Of a stretch of 37,105 nucleotides of DNA, positions 33,881 to 37,105 are shown piece after piece. The notes beneath the pieces were generated by a model. That model was not told the origin of the DNA. It did no database searches and saw only the letters and a list, made by a program, of their open reading frames with translations. The number at the start of each line of letters is the position of its first letter. The stretch's first letter is position 1. A program made the position numbers and the translations under genes. Source of the stretch: Verrucomicrobiota bacterium (GTDB lineage: Bacteria; Verrucomicrobiota; Verrucomicrobiia; Chthoniobacterales; UBA6821). The stretch is from contig WBXH01000008.1 of the NCBI GenBank assembly GCA_008933015.1, positions 1 through 37,105 of the forward strand, written 5' to 3'.

Positions 33881-33959
33881 CCCCGATCATGGGATCGGGG
33901 GGAGCCGCCCGGCATCGGATAAGCCCGATGCCAATCGTCCTCCCGACACACGGTCGGGA
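33881..33959 (-). repeat. Three tandem hairpins between rpmE and prfA
   Basis: Three perfect stems stand in a row: CCCCGATC/GATCGGGG (33881-33900, 4-base loop), GGCATCGG/CCGATGCC (33911-33932, 6-base loop) and TCCCGAC/GTCGGGA (33941-33959, 5-base loop). Arms share CCGA(T)-type cores. No T-run is near, so they are not simple terminators. They sit in the transcript after rpmE and before prfA, and could tune processing, stability or partial termination. Confidence 0.6.
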
Positions 33960-33967
33960 AGTGGTAC

Positions 33968-34210
33968 CTAGGCCTTTTTCGTCAACGACGGCTTGGTCGC
34001 ACGCGTTGCGCGAACGTTGCCGTAGCGGCGGGTGAACTTCTCGATACGGCCAGCCGTGTCGATGAACTTCTGCTCGCCGGTGAAGTAGGGATGGCAGGAA
34101 GAGCAGATACCGATCTTGATATTCTCGCGGGTGGAGCGCGTCTGGTAGGCAGCACCGCAGGCGCAGATGATCGTTGTCGGGTTATAGTTGGGATGAAGAC
34201 CGTCTTTCAT
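33968..34210 (-). CDS. rpmE: Large-subunit ribosomal protein L31 (zinc-binding type)
   Basis: An 80-residue 50S ribosomal protein. MKDGLHPNYNPTTIICACG and the C-terminal CSSCHPYFTGEQKFIDTAGRIEKFTRRYG are unmistakable L31 motifs. The CxC and CxxC cysteines form the zinc ribbon, so this is the zinc-containing form. The C-terminal tail is longer and basic. It is the first gene of the rpmE-prfA-prmC-murA run. Divergent and upstream of it, the 194 bp to the AhbAB-like gene contain only a small inverted repeat (34383-34395) and no gene. Confidence 0.96.
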   Translation of the reverse strand: MKDGLHPNYNPTTIICACGAAYQTRSTRENIKIGICSSCHPYFTGEQKFIDTAGRIEKFTRRYGNVRATRATKPSLTKKA

Positions 34211-34404
34211 AAGAGTCAGATAGAATGCAGGAAGGTGAGTCGGGAGGCAAATAAAAAGGATAAGGAGGAGAGCGTTGAATCCAAAAATCGCACAGGTCAG
34301 GAGGTTGGCAACAATTGGGCCTTGGGAGCCTAAAGAACCCTGGTTAATGTGTTAAAAGAGTTAAAATGATGAAAAGTTATAACGTTGATCCAACGCATTC
34401 CCCG

Positions 34405-35505
34405 TTATTCAGGATTCATTGTTTTTAACCACTGCCTGTAGATCACGGGGGAAATCTCGGACGGCTTGATCTCGCTCCGCCCCCCCCAGAAGACATTGGT
34501 ATAGAGGAGAGGGATCCCGGCCTCCTGAAGGTGGCTGTCCATGGCCGCCTTGTGCTCAAGCACTCGCTCCTTATCGGTTCCGTGGGCCACACCCATGATG
34601 TTCACATTGTTGAATTCCGGCCCCCCCTCGCGCCAGTAGCAGTGGGTCATGATGTCGTGACGTCCGATTTCCGCACCCGCCTCCGCCTCTCGGCCAGCCG
34701 GTACCGCCCAGTGGAAGAGGGCATTGAAGCGCGTGACGCGCACACCGGTCGACGAGGGCTTCACATGCTCCAGAAAGGTGGAGAAGCGCCCCAGTAATTT
34801 TCGCTCAAGAAAGGATCTGGCCACCGAATAGAACTCGTCAGGCGAAACGCCCGCCGCCTCGGCCCGCCTCAGCCAGGGAAAGGAAGTGATCTCATCAGGG
34901 GCGAACTCGCGCTTGAGTTCCAGAAGAACGCGCCATTCCAGATTGCTCAGATGAACAACAGCTGGAGTCATCATGGTCGCCGGTGCCTCGGAGCGCTCAC
35001 CTGGCTGCGAACTCTTCCTACGGACATGACCGACGCCGAGAGTGAAGATCCCCTTCGCCTGCATCATGCGGTAGGAGTCGGCTCCGATCCTTCGCGCAAG
35101 CAGTTCGCAATGGTCGGTGAGAGAGAATCCCGCAGGTACTTTGAGGGTCGTCCAGAGGCGGAAGGCTCCTCCCTGGATACGGGCATCCGTGGAGCGAACA
35201 ACAACATGGCCGGAGAAGGGATCCTCCTTAAAGAGGAAATCAAAGGCGGCTTCGAGTTTCTCCTCGGGCACACGCCAAGCGACCAGCCCCCCCTCGGCGA
35301 GATTATTGGTAATAAGAGTCTGCCGGACACGACGGATTGTGCCAGCCTCAAGCATCGCACGAATACGGTGCAACACCATCTCCAGAGATTGACCGGAACG
35401 CTCCGCCACGATGGCGAACGGATCCTCATGGAAACCCTCGATCTTGTCCTCGGAGATCGCAAGGATGGAGGCATTGACCGGATCGTTGTGCTCGGTGGGA
35501 ATCAT
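34405..35505 (-). CDS. Fused AhbA/AhbB (NirD/L-like) siroheme-decarboxylase-type protein, Lrp/AsnC fold
   Basis: A 366-residue protein made of two similar halves. Each half has a winged helix-turn-helix followed by an AsnC-like beta domain: the first has IRRVRQTLITNNLAEGGLVAWRVP (about 57-80), the second LGRFSTFLEHVKPSSTGVRVTRFNALFHWAVP. The C-terminal half has a THCYWREGGPEFNNVNIMGVAHG motif, equivalent to the SHCYxR...N.F.MVHG of AhbB. AhbA/B and NirDLGH decarboxylate siroheme in alternative heme or heme d1 synthesis. A plain Lrp-type regulator is the alternative. The gene holds three G runs (8, 7 and 7) on its coding strand. No other heme gene is nearby. Confidence 0.7.
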   Translation of the reverse strand: MIPTEHNDPVNASILAISEDKIEGFHEDPFAIVAERSGQSLEMVLHRIRAMLEAGTIRRVRQTLITNNLAEGGLVAWRVPEEKLEAAFDFLFKEDPFSGHVVVRSTDARIQGGAFRLWTTLKVPAGFSLTDHCELLARRIGADSYRMMQAKGIFTLGVGHVRRKSSQPGERSEAPATMMTPAVVHLSNLEWRVLLELKREFAPDEITSFPWLRRAEAAGVSPDEFYSVARSFLERKLLGRFSTFLEHVKPSSTGVRVTRFNALFHWAVPAGREAEAGAEIGRHDIMTHCYWREGGPEFNNVNIMGVAHGTDKERVLEHKAAMDSHLQEAGIPLLYTNVFWGGRSEIKPSEISPVIYRQWLKTMNPE

Positions 35506-35570
35506 TGGGAGAAAAAGCTGATAGCGGTTTAGGCTGAAGAATGAAGGTCTAGGCTAATGGTTTACTGTTA

Positions 35571-36731
35571 TTAGCCCTTGATCGCTTCCGAGAGAATCTC
35601 GATCACACGGTCGATCTCGGCGGCGGTATTGTAAAAATGAGGGCTAAATCGAAGCCAGAATCCGTGATCACGCGTCTTCCTGTAGGAGGCAGAGATGGAC
35701 GCCTTCTGGAGGTCTGCATAGAGATTGGCGGGATCCTTCGAGGGATGACGTGTGGTCAGGATGCCAGAGCGGAGCGGTTCATGACTCATTGGTGAGAGAA
35801 ACTCGAAGCCATGCCTAGCAAGTCCTGATTCCAACTGGTCCCGTCGCTCAAGAATCAACGATGAGACCGTCTCGAGACCCTGCTCGGCAATCAGGTTGAT
35901 CGAAGCCCTCATCCCGTAGATCCCAGCGACATTCAGCACACCTGGTTCATAACGCCTTCCCCCTTCCTCAAACTCGATCACCGGTTGGGCCAGAAAGTCG
36001 GGTGACTTGATATTCCAGGATCCGAGCAGGGTGGGGCGGCATTCTGCAAAGCGATCCTTGGACACATAGACAATCCCTGCGGCAAGAGGTCCCAGGAGCC
36101 ACTTGTGAGCATCGGCTGAGAGGAAATCGACATGTTCCACCGGCGTGGGGAAGGCCCCCAGTGTCTGAATCGCATCGAGTGAAAAAAGAATCCCCTTCTC
36201 CTTGAGCATGCTGCCGATCGCCGTGATATCGATCCGCCATCCGGTCTGGAAGTGACAGGAGGCCAAGGCCACGAGACGGGTGGAGGGAGTCAAGGATGCC
36301 TCCACATCGGCCATGGTGATTTTTCCAAGCAGTTCTGTTTTGAGCCATTTGACAACGACCCCACGGTGCTGAAGATTCAGCCACGGGTAGACATTGGCCG
36401 GATAATCGTCGGCGTATACCACCACCTCATCTCCCACTTTCCAGTCGATCCCGTTGGCAAATAGGCTGATTCCGAGCGAGGTCGGCCCCAGCAGGGCAAT
36501 CTCGTCAGCCTCAGCCCCGATCAGAGCAGCAGCATCCCTTCGTGTCAGGCTGATCTCCTTGAGAACCCCGTCGAACTCCTGCTGATCCTGTGAGCTTGAA
36601 TCGATATACTCCTTCATCGCCCGGGCCGAACTGGCTGGGAGCGCCGTGACTCCCGCATGCCCAAGGAAGATCCGCTTTCTGGCGACGGGAAAGGACTCGA
36701 GGCGATCGCTCCGGCCTGCGGAAAGGTTCAT
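35571..36731 (-). CDS. Class V PLP-dependent aminotransferase (cysteine-desulfurase/isopenicillin-epimerase-like)
   Basis: A 386-residue fold-type I PLP enzyme. The Schiff-base lysine lies in SADAHKWLLGPLAAGI, preceded by the cofactor-binding Asp in LFSLDAIQTLGA and ALASCHFQTGWR. Phe/His/Gly near LGPTSLGISLFA contact the phosphate. It lacks a clear mobile-loop Cys typical of NifS/SufS, so it may be an aminotransferase or a lyase rather than a desulfurase; the substrate is unknown. Its ATG overlaps the stop of the RelE-like gene by one base (TAATG), implying cotranslation. Confidence 0.82.
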   Translation of the reverse strand: MNLSAGRSDRLESFPVARKRIFLGHAGVTALPASSARAMKEYIDSSSQDQQEFDGVLKEISLTRRDAAALIGAEADEIALLGPTSLGISLFANGIDWKVGDEVVVYADDYPANVYPWLNLQHRGVVVKWLKTELLGKITMADVEASLTPSTRLVALASCHFQTGWRIDITAIGSMLKEKGILFSLDAIQTLGAFPTPVEHVDFLSADAHKWLLGPLAAGIVYVSKDRFAECRPTLLGSWNIKSPDFLAQPVIEFEEGGRRYEPGVLNVAGIYGMRASINLIAEQGLETVSSLILERRDQLESGLARHGFEFLSPMSHEPLRSGILTTRHPSKDPANLYADLQKASISASYRKTRDHGFWLRFSPHFYNTAAEIDRVIEILSEAIKG

Positions 36732-37105
36732 TAGCGAGTCTCCTGCGCGGGTGCCGGTTCGTGGAGCATTTTCCAGAATTGGTCGGTATTCTCCATGCCG
36801 TCTGTCTGATCGTCATCGGTCATCGGAAGCTTCGACCGGAAAAGGAAATCCCGAATCGTGTTCTTATGGAGGACGCGGTGGATGAGGATCCCTTCGGCAT
36901 GACGCTCAAAGTAGATGCGGTGATCGCTGCTGCGGAATCTGTGGAGCGTCCGCCCGTCGCGCTGGATCTTGCTGAAGCTCTCTCCTTCCAGAGAGTTGAG
37001 ATCGTCCGGCATGACCTGGAACTCGGAGAGTAGGTCGAGTTGGAGATCTTTCGGGAGGGCGCTCATTTCCGCCGCACTGATGGGATTGAAGATGACTTGG
37101 AACAC
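36731..37105 (-). CDS. RelE/ParE-superfamily-like protein (possibly cut by window edge)
   Basis: A 124-codon frame open to the last base of the window. The first codon in view is GTG at the edge, which may be a start or an internal codon. The core GESFSKIQRDGRTLHRFRSSDHRIYFERHAEGILIHRVLHKNTIRDFLFRSKLP has the beta-strand and basic pattern of RelE/ParE toxins (RxxxxxxYRIxFxx...I.HVxHKxxxY). No antitoxin gene is in the window, and the single-base overlap with an aminotransferase gene and the acidic tail suggest a housekeeping member rather than an active toxin. Function unknown. Confidence 0.65.
   Translation of the reverse strand: MFQVIFNPISAAEMSALPKDLQLDLLSEFQVMPDDLNSLEGESFSKIQRDGRTLHRFRSSDHRIYFERHAEGILIHRVLHKNTIRDFLFRSKLPMTDDDQTDGMENTDQFWKMLHEPAPAQETR

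Noticed and set aside
33881-33959. CRISPR-like repeat array
   Set aside because: The three units are hairpins of different sequence, with no identical direct repeats or regular spacers.

Overview
The window is a chromosomal housekeeping segment from a Gram-negative bacterium. The gene families point to the PVC superphylum, most likely Verrucomicrobiota. This is inferred from family-level resemblance (a widespread small 67-residue protein beside rpmB, a fused SpmA-SpmB protein, a RelE-like housekeeping protein, and many genes that start without a Shine-Dalgarno sequence), not from a database search. No insertion sequence, prophage, CRISPR array or origin was seen.

Layout. 1-1.5 kb: the 3' end of fumC and a convergent RNA-methyltransferase-like gene. 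1.6-4.3 kb: a metal-homeostasis locus with an Nramp-family transporter, a coupled 74-residue membrane protein, a divergent MntR-type regulator, and an orphan AT-rich MerR-like gene. 4.4-6.9 kb: rpoN (sigma-54), preceded by a good match to a sigma-54 promoter, then an Mrp/ApbC-type ATPase. 6.9-9.6 kb, minus strand: glucokinase and serA. 9.8-11 kb: a membrane-anchored TPR-like protein. 11.1-17.8 kb: a complete F-type ATP synthase operon in the order atpB-E-F-H-A-G-D-C, with a short delta subunit and a hairpin between atpE and atpF. 17.8-21.6 kb: a tightly packed tail with a probable DR2241-like iron-sulfur protein, an amidohydrolase, and a GT-C/TPR membrane protein whose reading frame contains a run of nine G. 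21.7-23.1 kb: rph, rpmB and a small conserved protein, closed by a strong terminator. 23.2-25.6 kb: rhodanese, SufE-like protein and a family 9 glycosyltransferase. 25.7 kb: tRNA-Asn(GUU) on the minus strand. 25.9-28.6 kb: nuoE, nuoF, a DUF423 protein and YjbQ. 28.6-29.9 kb, minus: SpmA-SpmB fusion. 30.0 kb: dcd. 30.6-34.2 kb, minus: the operon rpmE-prfA-prmC-murA. 34.4-37.1 kb, minus: a fused AhbA/AhbB-like (Lrp/AsnC-fold) protein, a class V PLP aminotransferase and a RelE/ParE-like protein at the window edge.

Functional threads: energy conservation (ATP synthase, NuoEF, FumC); sulfur and Fe-S handling (Mrp, rhodanese-SufE pair, DR2241-like protein, class V aminotransferase); metal uptake (Nramp/MntR); envelope building (MurA, GT-C, GT9); and translation (L28, L31, RF1 and its methylase PrmC, RNase PH, tRNA-Asn).

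No wholly new system is proven by the sequence alone. The strongest leads are a possibly autoregulated rpoN, an Mrp protein lacking its CPxC cysteines, the fused siroheme-decarboxylase-like protein, the G9 tract in the GT-C gene, the Fe-S protein attached to the ATP synthase operon, and the A/C-rich, SD-less leaders of highly expressed genes.
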